A stretch of DNA of 64,000 nucleotides from Amphiura filiformis (GCF_039555335.1 NC_092642.1:12684743-12748742), one strand, 5' to 3'; shown: positions 1 through 12,106, counted from the first letter of the stretch. The notes: a model not told the origin generated them from the letters alone. Made by a program: numbers and translations.

Positions 1-723
1 AGCCGAACACAACTTTTAATGTAAACTTTTTATTTATCATGTTTATGTAGAGTTGAATGGGGGATTTTGTTTTTACTCCTGTGGGGTCATGTTTTTTGGT
101 GCAGCCCTAAGACACAAGAGCTGTAGTTATTGTGTCAGAAGTGGTTGTAGTTTTAGTGTTTAAAATATTGAGTTACCATTGTATAATACATCATGTTAGA
201 GAAAAATTTATAATACCAACACTAGAATTACATTTAAAACAGGTAAGTTGATTAAAAAACGTGTATGCTACGCACTAAAAGCATCTTTACACTTAAAAAG
301 TAATTCGTAAAAACGCTAAAAAATAAATTTCAAAATAAAGATGTCGATAAATTTCTACGTATTTTGATTTCCTATTCGATGCAACCTTAATTTCCGAAAC
401 TTATACCCGCTTGAATGGTAAACGATGTATAGTTTCACAAATGAAAAAATTGAAATTTCCTTCTTCAGCGCTACCCCCATGGAAGACATGACCCGTATTT
501 CATACACAGTGGGTGTAGATTTCAAATGGAGTCACCCATTCAAGATTTCAGGTAACCCAATTTCAAATTCACACTCCTTGGCCTGTGTGGAAAATAAGGT
601 GTCGTCTTCCATAAGGATTTCAACTGCAATAGCCTTAATTTACGTTTAAGTTGACTCATGACATGTTTCCATTTCCTAACACACTGTTTTCGTCAGTGAT
701 TCAGAACACTACTAATTGCATCA
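1..723. other. Region downstream of SHFL-B, no gene seen
   Basis: This lies downstream of the SHFL-B stop codon on the minus strand and probably includes its 3' untranslated region. The only clear AATAAA on the minus strand is at 34-29, about 690 bases past the stop, so the transcript end is uncertain. The short plus-strand open frames at 425-649 and 651-854 show no recognisable domain, and the second overlaps SHFL-B exon 7 on the opposite strand. Confidence 0.4.
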
Positions 724-3700
724 TCAGTCATGATTATCTCCGGAGTTCCGTCCTCCATCTTCATCTTCATCCTGCTCAGAAATATTACCAAGCGACGGCG
801 AGAAAACAGGTTCGGTTGAGCCACCCGTTTGTGGTAGGAATGTATCTACGGTAGACCCAGTACTGACATGACGGACACTGGGCATGAGCACCTCCTTACC
901 CCTACGTGACTTCGGATGGGCACATTGTTGGTTCCAAACACCTATAATTCCAGATAATAGATAAAGGGAAAAATCAAGACTTGAAACGCAGCCTCTTTGC
1001 GAAAGTGCTGTAAAGTCTTAAAGTGCTAATATTGAGCACAATAGTGAAGTGATAGCGCCATCTGTTGTTATTGAGTTTATTCCATATAATATAACCCCCT
1101 CTGACAAAACCAGGAGGAAGTCGCATTTTTGACATTTCATGATTTGAATAAAATATAACCACTAGACTATAAGCTTTATTTTGATACCAAAATTATACAA
1201 ATAGCATCAATACTTTTAAGATATGGATAATTTTGTTAATGATACCAACCATGACATTTTTGCCAAATTGCTATTCTGAGTAATGGGCCAATTAGTTTCC
1301 TGCCTTACACAACATTGAATAGAGAGTATCATAGTTCAACTGTTATTTATTGATTAAAACCTCTTTTTGATAAGTACTTTCAAGGATTTGAAAGTCCACT
1401 TAGTCCACAGTCAAATACCATCATGAAATTAAGAATTTCAAAATTTGATCTTTAAAGGCCCATACCTCAAAAACATGTCTGGCGACTTGTTCCTGTCAAA
1501 CGTTTTATTGCATTTCTACACGCATACTGAATTATACGGCCGAGCGCACTACAGTTTAACTTAACACTCATTACTGTGCAATGTATTTCATAGAATAAGT
1601 TTCTTATGTATTTTGACACAATAAAAGCAATAGCCACCAAGGTTGCCTCGCAGGGATAAAAGGAAACAATAGCCATCAAGGTTGCCACGCATTGCTAAAA
1701 ATAAACAATAGCGATCGAGCTTAAATAGGGCCTGAAGAATGAGGCAAATGGATTCACCTTTATTCACTTGCATTTATGCCACGCCGGCCCTTCTATATTT
1801 TACTATGGATGTCAGCGGATTTTGTGTTTTCAAGCTCCCATTGGTTTTTAATTTACAAAACCTTGCTTAACAAGATTGTTTTTTGTTTTTTAAAAACCTT
1901 GCGTAACCTTAAATATTCTGACAAAATAACAGATGGTGCTATCACAGCACTAAATGTGCTCAATATTAGCACATTAAGATTGTTAAACTGTGCATAATAT
2001 TAGCACTTTAGAGTATTCTCAATTTTTTAGGGATCTGCATGAGACAACGATGTACTTATAGGTACGCTCATGAATTCATATCAAATACAAGGTGTCCCAG
2101 AATGATTTATACCGTGTTTGAACAAAATATTAAAAATATATTGTCAACAGTGTATCTAATCTTTATAAGTGCAATACAATGCCACACATGTCTCCTACTT
2201 ATTCTGTGACTTTCATGGAAATAGCTTGATTCGTTTTTGCGTGACATTGCTATTACTGAAAATGACCGAAAACTGCATGTGTGTAATTTACAGTGCAAAG
2301 ACATCATAACACATGGATCCTTTATCACCATCGTCTAGCCGCACTGTGCAATATATTGGAGAAATCCTATATTCTTGTATAGGAAATACACCAAATTTGG
2401 CACAGATGTAGAGCTTAGAATGCTAAATAATTCTTGATATGGGATTAAGTGAAATATTTCAATATGACATCAGATATTTAGGTTGAAAAACATACTTTTT
2501 TTTGATTTTTACCACAATTTTTACCCAAAAATGTCATTATTACAGAGGATATAACTTTCTCAAGGATCCTCCGCAGTAAATTTTAATCTTCTTCGTCACG
2601 TAGCTGTGGGTTTGCCAATACACTGTGGACATAAATGCATGCTTTTACACTAAGGACGAACCTTCTCTATACTTTTATGAAAAATCCATCTCTGCCGGCA
2701 TTTCAAATGATGAAACTCACACACCGCAATAATTGGCTTCAAAACTGCCGCCAAATAAAGAATAGTTTAAAGTCACTCAAGCGTAGCAAAGCCTTTATTC
2801 TATACAAGAATTGCTTCGTAACATCATAAATAAACGACAGATATCGACTATTTAGTAGAAATAAGAACAGAACACAACAAATACAATGCATAACATTTTC
2901 CAAATAACTTTGTGCTGAACGGTTAGTAATTTTACAGATTTTCAAAATAGGTTGTTTTGTCAAAACTTGGAATTCACCATTTTTACGCAATCCTCTCTAA
3001 CTTCTACTAGAAACATCCAGAAATCTAAAAAATCTGAGAAAGCTAAATATATGTAGAAATTAAAATGCAAAACAATATGACCAATAGAAATGCCGTTCAT
3101 ACCTAAAATATTCCATCTTTCCCGGTATAAATCATTCTGGGACACCCTGTAGTCGGATAGATGTCTAGATTCTTGTCTTTGTTCATATAATTATATTTAC
3201 CATTGTTTACGGCTCCATGTCCATGGTGACAATCGGGTGCATTACATTGATGCTGTCGCCTCGATTTGCGTTGCCCGCGTTTATCTGGTGGCTTCACTTC
3301 ACTCGGGGTCACGACTGCACTGCACTTGAAACATCGAGATTCTGTCTTGTTCATTTGTCCAAAGCCACTTAATAGGAGAAAAATAAAATACAAACCATAA
3401 ATCAAAGTAGTATTGTCAAACACCTGAAAAAATAAAAATATTATTTAATGCATCTATGCACAGTTTCCACCTCGATACACCTGAATTCCACAAATTAGTC
3501 CAAACACAGAGAGAGTCTAGCAATGCATTGTCTCTACTACACAGTCTGTGTTTACACTACACGGTTGAGTGCATAGCATCATAGGAGCTGTTTGGGCTTC
3601 TAGGTGGAAAATACGGCATTCGGCTTCTAGGTGGAAAATACGGCATTCAATGATAGTATCCTGCATTCAATCAGAAAAGTTTTTTATATCGAACGAAAGT

Positions 3701-4393
3701 TAACACTTCCCGCTAAAAACGCTTTGTTTCCTTACGTCAACAGATGACGCAATTCAATGTTTATAGCAAGGCGAACGTGGTAAATCTGTTGAAAACGGCC
3801 TATTCACGCACAATTTTTGACCAAGATGTACCGGTAGGTTTTATAAGTCAAAACCCTGATTGATCCTTACAATCTTTTTCAAATTTGTCATTAAATGAAA
3901 GAGCACACTTATATTGTCCATATACTAGAATCATTTCAATGAGCAATGGTCAATCCTTTTTAAATTGCAAATCTTGTGCAAATGGTTACTATTTATTCAT
4001 TCATTCATCTTTATTTCATTCAAATATAAAATATAACAGCACAACAATTAACACATACATTGAATGAGGAGGTTCTTGGAAGGCCGGATGGCCTGTATTA
4101 AGAACCCCCTGTCCTAACGTAAAAAAAGTTTCAAAATAACAACAACAACAAAATATAGTATTTTTGCCTGTTTTGTCATACGCTTGTAAATTCAATGAAC
4201 AATGACTTTGCTTAGAGAGCGCTTAGAAATTTATATGCTACTGATTCTGGTTTTGAGCTGGGTGCAAGAAAGCAGTGCGGGCATGCGCGTGTGTTCCAAA
4301 CTCGGGACCACAAACGCATGAACTTTTTTTTAAAATTCCAAGTGTTTCATTTATTCAGCGTGTTGTGTGGTAACGGATATTCTTTATCTATCT

Positions 4394-4449
<56 letters not shown>

Positions 4450-7400
4450 ATTGATCAATCCCGGGGATCAATCATAACCTACCTGAACGTATTCCCGCAG
4501 ATACAGTGGAAAGTAGCCCATCCCCACTCATATTCTCGTGGAATGGGATCATATTTCTCTTTGCAACGCCTGCACTTGGATACCTTAAAAAATGTGACAA
4601 AATAATTATTTGACATGTTTAAAATTTTGACTTAAGGGGGAATAATACCCTGATTTTCATCAGTACCCCTCTTCTTTTTTTTCTTGCAAATTAATGAACT
4701 ACATAAATATGTCCATCATCTCATGTCCTAAACTTATAAAATATCTATACCTACAAAGTGATTTTAAACCATTTTAGTATATCATTTTTGCCCTATATAC
4801 TTTTTTGTTTACCTGTTACTATGGGATTATAGTAACTCAGTATGTGTGCCTCACTCATAACAAAACATAATTTATTCTATTCAAGTAGTACTTGAATAGA
4901 ATAAATTATATCCTTTATTATACCATCTTCAGACTTGTGATCAACTATATCTCTTCCTCAATGAATGGTATAGCAAATTTAATACTATCATGTCTCTATC
5001 ATGTGTTGTTTGGAAAAGAGATTTCTATAAGGTTATAGGTCATCATAGGTCAGGTTATAGGCCTATGTCACCTGGTTGAGGTCAAATTTTACCCCATTTT
5101 GTATACACATGTGATATATCAACATAGCTGCAATGAGGCATCAATTTTGATATTTGGTCTAGTTTGTCTTTTTACTGGATATATTATGCTATGATGGACA
5201 GAATAACATTTCTTGGGAATGGATGTAAATGGTGAGTACAATTTAGATTGGTTTGTCCAATCCATTTCAACTATACAAAGGTAAAATTGGTACCAAAATC
5301 ACAAAAATGAAGCTTACGAAAAACTACCTAATCTGATGGTATAGGTGAAGAGAAATACAATTTTTTCAACATAACTGTAGTTTGGTTGTGGAAACCTTTT
5401 ACCTATGGCTTAATTAGGTTTCAGTGAAATAATGTCGATGGTTAAAAATACAAAATATAGCTTAACATTGAAAATAGAAGCATTTTAACCAGTTCGTTTG
5501 TTGATAGGTGTGGAGCACTGAAAATCACCAAGTTCATGAAGTCATCAAGAACCATTTATTCCCATTTTACATATCAACATTATTACTCTAATGCGTTTGC
5601 AACATGTATCCAAAATTTTAACGAAATCCGTTGATAGTAAGCTTTCCAAAATGAAGTGAATTTAAAACATTGGTGACGTACCACCTTTTGGCTTCTACCT
5701 GTAAAAACATGTAAGCTACATTGACTGTGATTGATACCGATGCCACCAATAGAACGAGAAGATTTGCCCCTTCATTTTGCATACTACTTTGTCCAATTTT
5801 TTTCTCATTTCTTCACAAAATGCAAAAAAAAATGCGAAAAAAATTCAATGGGTGTAGTACCCCCTTAAGGGGATTACTGTTTTGTCCAAATGTGCCCTAA
5901 AATTTGATGGACATGCTATTATTGAGTATCGAAATTTGCCTCTCTTTGTATTTTATTTTGATTAATTTCCATATCTTACTAGTTTTCTCGCTGGTACTCG
6001 TCTCCACCATACATAGTCACAGTCACCACATGCAAACTGACGATGTTCAGTGTCGATTTTTCCCCTCCTCACTAGTTGCCAGACATCGTCGGGACTGCCA
6101 GTTTGGCAGTTTTTTAAACGCTCCAGTATTGCCTTTGTTAAACAAACAATGATAATATTAGTACAATTGGTTACAGCATATAAATACTACGAAATATGAA
6201 ACGTGAAAATATCTTTTGATTCGTAAAAATATATCAGTGGGTGGCAAGATTATGTTGACGGTAATGATGATATATTTCTTTATTTATTACCTTCAAATGT
6301 AGGTCTTCGCACTCGACATTTTGTTCAGGTCGTACTGGAATATAAAAAATATATTATTTTTGGTTAGCATTGTGACGCTCAGAAAAGCACCGCCATAGTT
6401 ACTCGTTGCTAAGACAATCACGCGCCTTAGACATAGGCTTAGAGCCGGGTGGGGTATTTTGCTAGGGGGATGGTCCATATAATCATCCCCCAATGTTGAC
6501 GCCTGTGTGTGGGCTTCTTGCCAAATTAACCTCACATTTGACCATTTGAGCTATCAAAGTGCTAATTTATTATTTCGCGCTTCGCGCGAATTTATTCCAG
6601 TTTGGCACCATCTTTCATCAGTTTAGCTTCAATAGGGCGTATTTGTACCATGAACTTATTCTGTCGTCGCCAAAAGGTGCTGGATTCACTATACTTCAAG
6701 ATTTTTTCCACCCCTCCATGCCAACAAGAAATCTACGCCACTGGCCACGGGGAGTGGTTTATAATATAGACGGGATCGTCATCCGTCTATTTAAAATTAT
6801 TTCGAATATTCATAATATCTGTCAGCATTGGGCAATATGCGATTCGGAGTGTCAAAGTTCATATAAAGGTCAAAACTCAAAGACTGAAGACAGATAAAGA
6901 CGAAATGAAAGGATTTTCATCATTTTATAGGCCTAGTACGAGTATCGGTCAAGCCAAAACTTTTCAAGGCATTTCAGTATCAGTGCAAAGTGTAGTATGC
7001 CTGGGTAGTGTGAGTAAAAATGGAATTTCGCAATGGACAGATTATTACTAACAATTAGTGGGTTTTTATCGGGTTCGCCGTCGGACAAGTTTAGAACTGT
7101 CAAGCTTTCGTCAGGAGTAGCTCTAACTTCTTCAGGACAAAGTACCTAAGAATGAGACATGTAGAACGCCCCTTGTCTACTGATGGCTCTGAAAAGAGCC
7201 GTTCACGGAAGACTGCCCCTTGTCAACAGAGAACAAGCAGATCTCGCCTATCTGCTAAATTTAAAGGTTTGGTGGCTCTGAAAAGAGCCGTTCACTGAAA
7301 ACTGCCCCTTGTCAACAGAGAACAAGCAGATCTCGCCTATCTGCTCAATTTAACGGTTTGATGGCTCTGAAAAGAGCCGTTCACTGATGACTGCCCTTTG

Positions 7401-9464
7401 TCAACAGAAAAAGGGGCAGTCTGTTGACAAGGGGCAGTCATCAGTGATCGAGTTGTAAACATGGGCCTCGTAAGTAAAGTCTCATATTAACAAATCACAC
7501 GGAGGTAAGGATTAAATTACCAAAAAAATTTAAACAAAAAGACAACCCGAATAAAATACACAAGAAAAAAGCCCCAACCAATCAACCAACCAACCAAAAA
7601 ATATAATGATGTGATTTAAGACTGCCTTTGAACATACACTAATTAAGTCAATATTATTATTGTTCAAATATTAGCGGGCAAGTTGTAAAACACAGTAACC
7701 ATGACATGTAATTTACCCCTTGCAAGGGGCAAATTGGTTAAGCGTGCGGGTAATAATCATTTTGGACAGCATCTGCACCAATAATACTCAGTACCTGAAC
7801 TACTGTTAAGCCATATATTAATCTGTGATGTCATAATTATGTTTACATTCGGGACGTCATCTGTTGTTTCACACAAGGCAAAACAATACAGCAGTATCTA
7901 TGGCAGAATACAGAAGTCGTTTCAAACCCAACTTGCAAAACATTTGCTGTTCAATTTTGTGATATTAAGTAGCTTGCAATTGTTTCAGTATTATTTGCTT
8001 CGAAACCAAAGTTAATCCAAAAAAATCAACTTCCTCAATGTAGACTAAAATCGTTTACCCTTCATTTAAGAGGGTGAGCCATCTATGACAACTCATCTAT
8101 AAGTATCTACTTACATTTAATAAGAGAAGTTGTAGCTCGCACAACATTCCAGTTGAAATATTCCAAAAGTTCAGCGATACCATCTTCTGAAAATCTGCCA
8201 TGGAATAATTCCCGTACACTGCTCACCTTAGAATGGTTGAAGTGAAAAAAGTTTGTTAATTAAACCATCATACAAACCAGAATTCTGCAACATTTCAAAT
8301 CAATTTCATTATTTAATTGACTGGTTCTGCTTGACTCAATTTAGCCCTATGTATATACACCAGGAACAGTCAAAGTTCAAAGTATTTAATACACTTTGTG
8401 GTTATTGCTGTCCAAAATTGTCCAGACTTGTCCCAATCAACAAAATCAATCAGAGTGGGTAGCACATTACTGTCAAATTGTTCCACAGATATTTTAACTA
8501 GCCTAAAATTTGTCAAGGAGCGTCCACAAAAGGGCTTCGGAGCTCGGAGTCGGGTTCGGATTCCAAGCACAGATTCTAGAATCTATGATCCCAGTCGCAC
8601 AGCCACTACCCGGGGCCGCTATCAATTCAAAATCAAGAACCACCCTCCGAGACTGATGTTTCCATTCCCGTAATAGAGGTACATGCTGCACACCGACATC
8701 GCCTGGTTAATAATTACATTGTACAGCAGATACACTAATATCAATACCCGGGATCGATACACGTGAATGTGCTATGCACGATTTGATATTAAGACGATAA
8801 ATCTTTGGATACCGGGGTAGAAAATGATGAATATCTCCCGTAATTGTGTTATTCTAAAGAAGCTGCTTTTGATGCTTGCACTTGAATACATGTATTGAAA
8901 GGATATGGTAGTCGTTAGCCTGCGTATTGTGAAAGAACCGTGCGTATTGAGCTCAAAAACTGACAAAAATCATGATTTTTATAGCGCAGCGTAGGCCACT
9001 GGTGGAAGCAGTCTAAAAGCAGATGACCTCATGACGTATACCATGCTCACTGACATCTACAGAGGTCAGTCACCAGGCTATTCTCAATAGCCTTAATCGG
9101 ATGTCCCTCGGCCCATTATGCATCTCAAAACTGTTAAACAGGTCGGGACAAAATGGCCATGCGTGGCTGTGGATTCAACCTACCATGGCGATTTCTGCCA
9201 TGAAGACATCGGGGCGATGACACTGTGTGCTGCAACCTTCAGATTATGAATTGGAGTCCGTTCCGCTCAGCCACCGTGCTCCCAAAAGATGATCATAAGA
9301 CATGTAAGAGTGCCGAAAACTCCCCAAGACAGGTGGCAATCAAATGTTGATCCCGCACAATCCATCAGATCATACGTCTTTGTGTAATATTAATTTTTTT
9401 GTAGGACACCTACCTTTTCTTGTTGGTCAGTGAGGGTCAGTGATGTTCGGCTCACCGTCATCAT
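724..9464 (-). CDS. SHFL: SHFL-B: Shiftless/C19orf66-like zinc-ribbon protein, 7 exons, 281 aa
   Basis: Coding exons, 5' to 3' on the minus strand: 9464-9414, 8226-8115, 6334-6291, 6132-5980, 4583-4483, 3367-3201, 941-724 (TGA at 726-724). All have AG/GT borders and compatible phases (0,1,0,0,2,1), giving 281 residues; vertebrate SHFL is about 290. Exon 1 reads MMTVSRTSLTLTDQQEK; either of the two adjacent ATGs could start. The family core is clear: FACGDCDYVWWRRVPARK (Cys104/Cys107) in exon 4, KCRRC (Cys124/127) and HCIC (Cys147/149) in exon 5, CFKC (Cys166/169) and HQCNAPDC in exon 6, then [12 protein letters not shown] in exon 7. These Cys pairs are the presumed zinc ligands. The C-terminus is acidic (EQDEDEDGG), as in the family. 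In vertebrates SHFL inhibits -1 ribosomal frameshifting and is interferon-induced; function here is inferred. The introns are filled with MITEs, a microsatellite and the histone-type stem-loop array. The paralogue SHFL-A is divergently oriented about 20 kb away. Confidence 0.92.
1091..1500. mobile_element. Short TIR element, copy 1 (uninterrupted)
   Basis: About 410 bp with ends that are near inverted repeats: CTGACAAAACCAGGAGGAAG on the left and GGCGACTTGTTCCTGTCA on the right. It matches 29522-30562 over its whole length, except that the second copy carries a TTAA-type MITE. It has no coding capacity and lies in SHFL-B intron 6. Confidence 0.7.
2086..3151. mobile_element. Non-autonomous Tc1/mariner-like element, about 1.06 kb
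   Basis: The terminal inverted repeats share GTGTCCCAGAATGATTTATA (left, from about 2091) and its complement (right, ending near 3148). They are flanked by TA at 2086-2087 and 3150-3151, the usual target duplication of Tc1/mariner transposons. No transposase frame is visible. It lies in SHFL-B intron 6, 50 bases from the exon 6 splice donor. Confidence 0.75.
3103..3200 (-). other. Intronic read-through of SHFL-B exon 6
   Basis: The open frame of exon 6 continues past the GTAAAT donor at 3200 into intron 6 and the mariner-like terminal repeat before reaching a stop. The phase-1 donor matches the one used by SHFL-A exon 6. The extension is therefore probably not translated, unless the intron is retained. 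Confidence 0.6.
4381..4460. repeat. (CAAT)n microsatellite beside a splice donor
   Basis: About 16 copies of the tetranucleotide AATC/CAAT, followed by ATCGATTGATCAATC. On the SHFL-B sense strand it starts roughly 20-25 bases downstream of the exon 5 donor (exon end 4483), so length changes would act right next to that splice site. Confidence 0.9.
4867..4909. repeat. Perfect palindrome, 20-bp arms
   Basis: ATAATTTATTCTATTCAAGT and its exact complement are separated by AGT. It lies in SHFL-B intron 4. No surrounding element borders were recognised. Confidence 0.85.
6541..6745. repeat. Dispersed repeat, copy shared with 59250-59465
   Basis: This stretch carries a CGCGCTTCGCGCG-type GC palindrome, then CATCTTTCATCAGTTT, ACTTATTCTGT, AAAGGTGCTG, CACTATACTT and finally CTACGCCACTG. 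The same words occur in the same order at 59250-59465 in an ALDH intron. It is an unclassified transposon remnant. Confidence 0.6.
7160..7380 (-). repeat. 89-bp tandem repeat carrying three histone-type 3' stem-loops
   Basis: Read on the minus strand, GGCTCTTTTCAGAGCC occurs three times, at 7378-7363, 7289-7274 and 7200-7185, with exactly 89-base spacing. This is the consensus stem-loop of replication-dependent histone mRNAs. All three are preceded by AC or AAC, and the middle one is followed by ACCA, as in true histone 3' ends. The rest of each unit (GGCGAGATCTGCTTGTTCTC, GTTGACAAGGGGCAGT) is nearly identical between copies. No histone coding sequence lies nearby. The array sits in SHFL-B intron 2 on the transcribed strand. 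Confidence 0.85.
7381..7447. repeat. 27-bp-arm hairpin abutting the stem-loop array
   Basis: The arms TCACTGATGACTGCCCTTTG... (7381-7407) and its complement (7421-7447) differ by one base, around a 13-base loop that holds GGGGCAGT. The arm sequence belongs to the 89-bp repeat unit, so the array ends in an inverted copy. Confidence 0.8.
8690..9240. repeat. Dispersed repeat, copy 1 (partner 21713-22332)
   Basis: It shares with 21713-22332, in the same order and orientation, GGGATCGATACACGTGAAT, GCTATGCACGATTT, AAAATGATGAATATCTCCCG, GATAGTCGTTAG-type words and CAACCTACCATGGC near the right end. It lies in SHFL-B intron 1. It is non-coding; the class is unknown. Confidence 0.75.
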
Positions 9465-10066
9465 CTGATCCTTCGTTGCGCTGGATATCAATAGACACAG
9501 AACAACAGGAAATTGTTTGAGTTGGTATTCATTTTTATTACATATTTGTCACTAACCCTAACGCTAGTAGACTTTACAAAACCATACAACACGAAGAGAC
9601 TGTGTGATGTGCCCTGAGTAGCCAACTAGTAATTTAATTTGATTATTTCTCCTTGTTTACCATTTAAAGGTATTTCATAAGAGATATGAAAGCCTAACCA
9701 CTTTCTTACTCAGAACTGTTGAAACTAATTTTTTGTTAGTTGATTTGTATGGCGCTTACTACCCGGAGGTTTATATCCATCAGTAGGCCTACTCACACCT
9801 TCGTCCAATTTCATCTAGATAGCTTTGTTCCAATACAATTCGCCGTCGAAGTTTTAGTTATGTAATAATCGGATTAACTACCATACCAATAGATGAATAC
9901 AATTTTTGAATAGATCGCCATGCACTACAAGCAGACTATCCCTCCCCTCGTTTCATCTTTTCTGTTTCGGGAGCTCTATTGTTCAGAAACGAAAACGGAA
10001 GGGATTACAATAGGATGGTGTGTAAGTTGACTTCATTGTTACGTTTGGGGCATCATGCTTCTCATT
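9465..10066. other. SHFL-B upstream region, no gene seen
   Basis: This is the sequence immediately 5' of the SHFL-B start codon, so it should hold the promoter. No TATA box is convincing. Around 9950-10010 it holds TCATCTTTTCTGTTTCGGGA and GAAACGAAAACGG, related in inverted orientation to the GAAACC arrays at 17021-17170. Confidence 0.4.
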
Positions 10067-10212
10067 AGCGTTGTTGCGGCTCCCGTATGCATATGTACCG
10101 TAGATATTGATGAATAGACTTACGGTTAAAAGTCAATCAGCTGTAAAATTTGAAGTAGATTCACGTGCGTGACGCACCACGAATACAGGCTGATATCAAT
10201 CAATAAATCCCA
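10067..10212 (+). repeat. Long inverted repeat, left arm
   Basis: This runs from AGCGTTGTTGCGGCTCCCGT to CAATAAATCCCA and is the imperfect reverse complement of 15860-16015. Shared blocks include GTTAAAAGTCAATCAGCTG and GTGACGCACCACGAA (with changes). The two arms enclose about 5.6 kb. Confidence 0.8.
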
Positions 10213-10749
10213 CCGTTAAGTCTTTATAAATGTGACCCTGAAAGTTGTGCCTCATACATCAATAGAGGCCCTGCATGAAATTATCGATTGGCTCCAAACA
10301 AAGGATTTGAGCCGGTGTCCTTCACCGTAGTTATGGCGGAGTGCAGTCCATTCAATCAAATGTTGTCATCAACCTATTTGATCGTAGTCATGGTAGTGCA
10401 GGGTTATGTGTGTGAGTGAACTGTCACGGTAGATTGCAATCATGCTTTTGTTGAATGCATTTGAGTAGTCCGCCATATTTACGGGATGATACGTCACATG
10501 CTAGGCCTCTATTATAGAGCTGGGTGGGTGCTGTCCACTATATCTGTCAGGTTTCAAGGTTTGATAGACACTCATGGTGTTTAAATTGGTCAAGCGTCCT
10601 CATTGCTCATAATAATTATTATATTAATAAAAACAAAAAAAGTTTTTTTTAAAATATAAAATAGGGTCTTTTGATGAAATTGGTCATCTAAATCTAATTC
10701 CACCCTTTTCCCCCTTCTCTCATCTCCGGCCGGGGCTTTCCCTCCCCCG

Positions 10750-10903
10750 CTCGCGATTATTTTTTTCGTACATCATATTTGAAAATTATTTCCGTTTTTG
10801 ATAATCAAACACGGAATAAAGCAAAACTCTGACAAATCAACTGATTTTACCACATGCGTTACAAATATATAGGCCTAATTATGATGTACGAAAAAATAAT
10901 CGC
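10750..10903. repeat. Imperfect hairpin element
   Basis: GATTATTTTTTTCGTACATCAT near 10755 is mirrored by ATGATGTACGAAAAAATAATC near 10880. The arms are about 21 bp around a central spacer with CGGAATAAAG. It is non-coding and probably a small foldback element. Confidence 0.6.
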
Positions 10904-11033
10904 CCCGCTCCTATCCTGTCCTCGATTTCTTTTCTTCGCCTTTCCTCTCCTCTCATCTCCACAGATGTCCGCATTTTTCTCAAATGTTCCTCAAAGCTTA
11001 AGTTTTTGGGTAGGCCTACACACCGTCAGTCCA

Positions 11034-11141
11034 AACCACTGTCAGTCCGAATTTTTAGGGTTTCTAACCCTAACCCTAACACTAACGCTAAACCTAACCC
11101 TAACTCTAACCCGGACCATAAAAATTCGGACTGACGGTGGT
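11034..11141. repeat. Telomere-like CCCTAA repeats inside an inverted repeat
   Basis: Positions 11065-11112 hold a degenerate CCCTAA/CACTAA/CTCTAA series matching the (TTAGGG)n type. It is flanked by GTCAGTCCGAATTTTTA on the left and TAAAAATTCGGACTGAC on the right, exact inverted copies of each other. The array is thus the loop of a hairpin-like element, not a simple chromosome-end relic. Confidence 0.8.
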
Positions 11142-12106
11142 TTGGTCAGCCCCCCCGCCAAATGGGTTGATCCCCCCTCCTGAAATTCACTTTGCCCTCT
11201 GCGGACTCTGCCATTGTAGTTGGTAACTTCAGTCAAGGCGGTCAGCCTCCCCCTCAGCCTAGAGGAAAAGAGGGTGTATGTGTGTGTTTCATGGAGTTGT
11301 GTGTGGAGAGAGAAGAAAGGGAGGGTGGGGTGAGAAAGGGACCGGGAGATGAGGGACAGGCGAAGAGGGGAAGGAAAAATTGGATAGCGGCACCACTTTC
11401 ACCAAAAGACCCTTGAAGTTTTATTAACTGAACTAATAATATCGAGTTGGTTCAAATAGTGATAGTAATTATTATTATTATGAGAGAGGGGCGCCTGACC
11501 ACTTCCAATGACAGTATAATAAGCCCTCTGCTGAATTCTATATAAAAAAGATAAATTAATGAGCAAATCTTTGTTAAAGAAGCCAAGTTATAAATCAACT
11601 CACATAATCTCTTCGGTTTTCGTTTGGTACAATACACAAACAGAAATTGAGTTAAAATAGTGATTATAATATTACATGTATTATGATGAGCGTTTGACCA
11701 CTTAAAAGATAACTAACCCTACATAGTATATCTATCGGTATTTGGCAGCATGCTTTATTGTATTTAAAAAGATAAATTGATGTACAAATCTTGTTTAAAG
11801 AAGCCAAGTTATAAATCAACTCACATAAACCCACAATAAAGAACCAGAAATTGAGATAAAAAAGACCGTTTGCTCCAATTTTGCGCAAAATGGGTTGATT
11901 CACCACCCTGAAATTCACTTCGCCCCCCCCCCACTCTTGTACCCCCGAAAAATGCCTGCCGCCGCCACTGCCCCCCCATCCACCACCTCCCCACCACACC
12001 ATGGTTAGTTTGCGTAAGGGATTAGAGACTGCTCAACTGCGCAAGCCCGCTCAGTGTTATGCTAATTCTCTTCATTGTTTTACCCGCAAGTTAGACACTT
12101 TAGGTA

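Noticed and set aside
4291-4605. 104-aa plus-strand open frame
   Set aside because: Mostly NQSI repeats from the (CAAT)n microsatellite, and antisense to SHFL-B exon 5.
7363-7378. Intrinsic (bacterial-type) terminator reading of the GC stems
   Set aside because: The stem and loop bases match the metazoan histone 3' element exactly, and the context is a eukaryotic intron.
10854-11183. 109-aa open frame
   Set aside because: Its second half is a translation of the telomere-like repeats; the first half is low-complexity.
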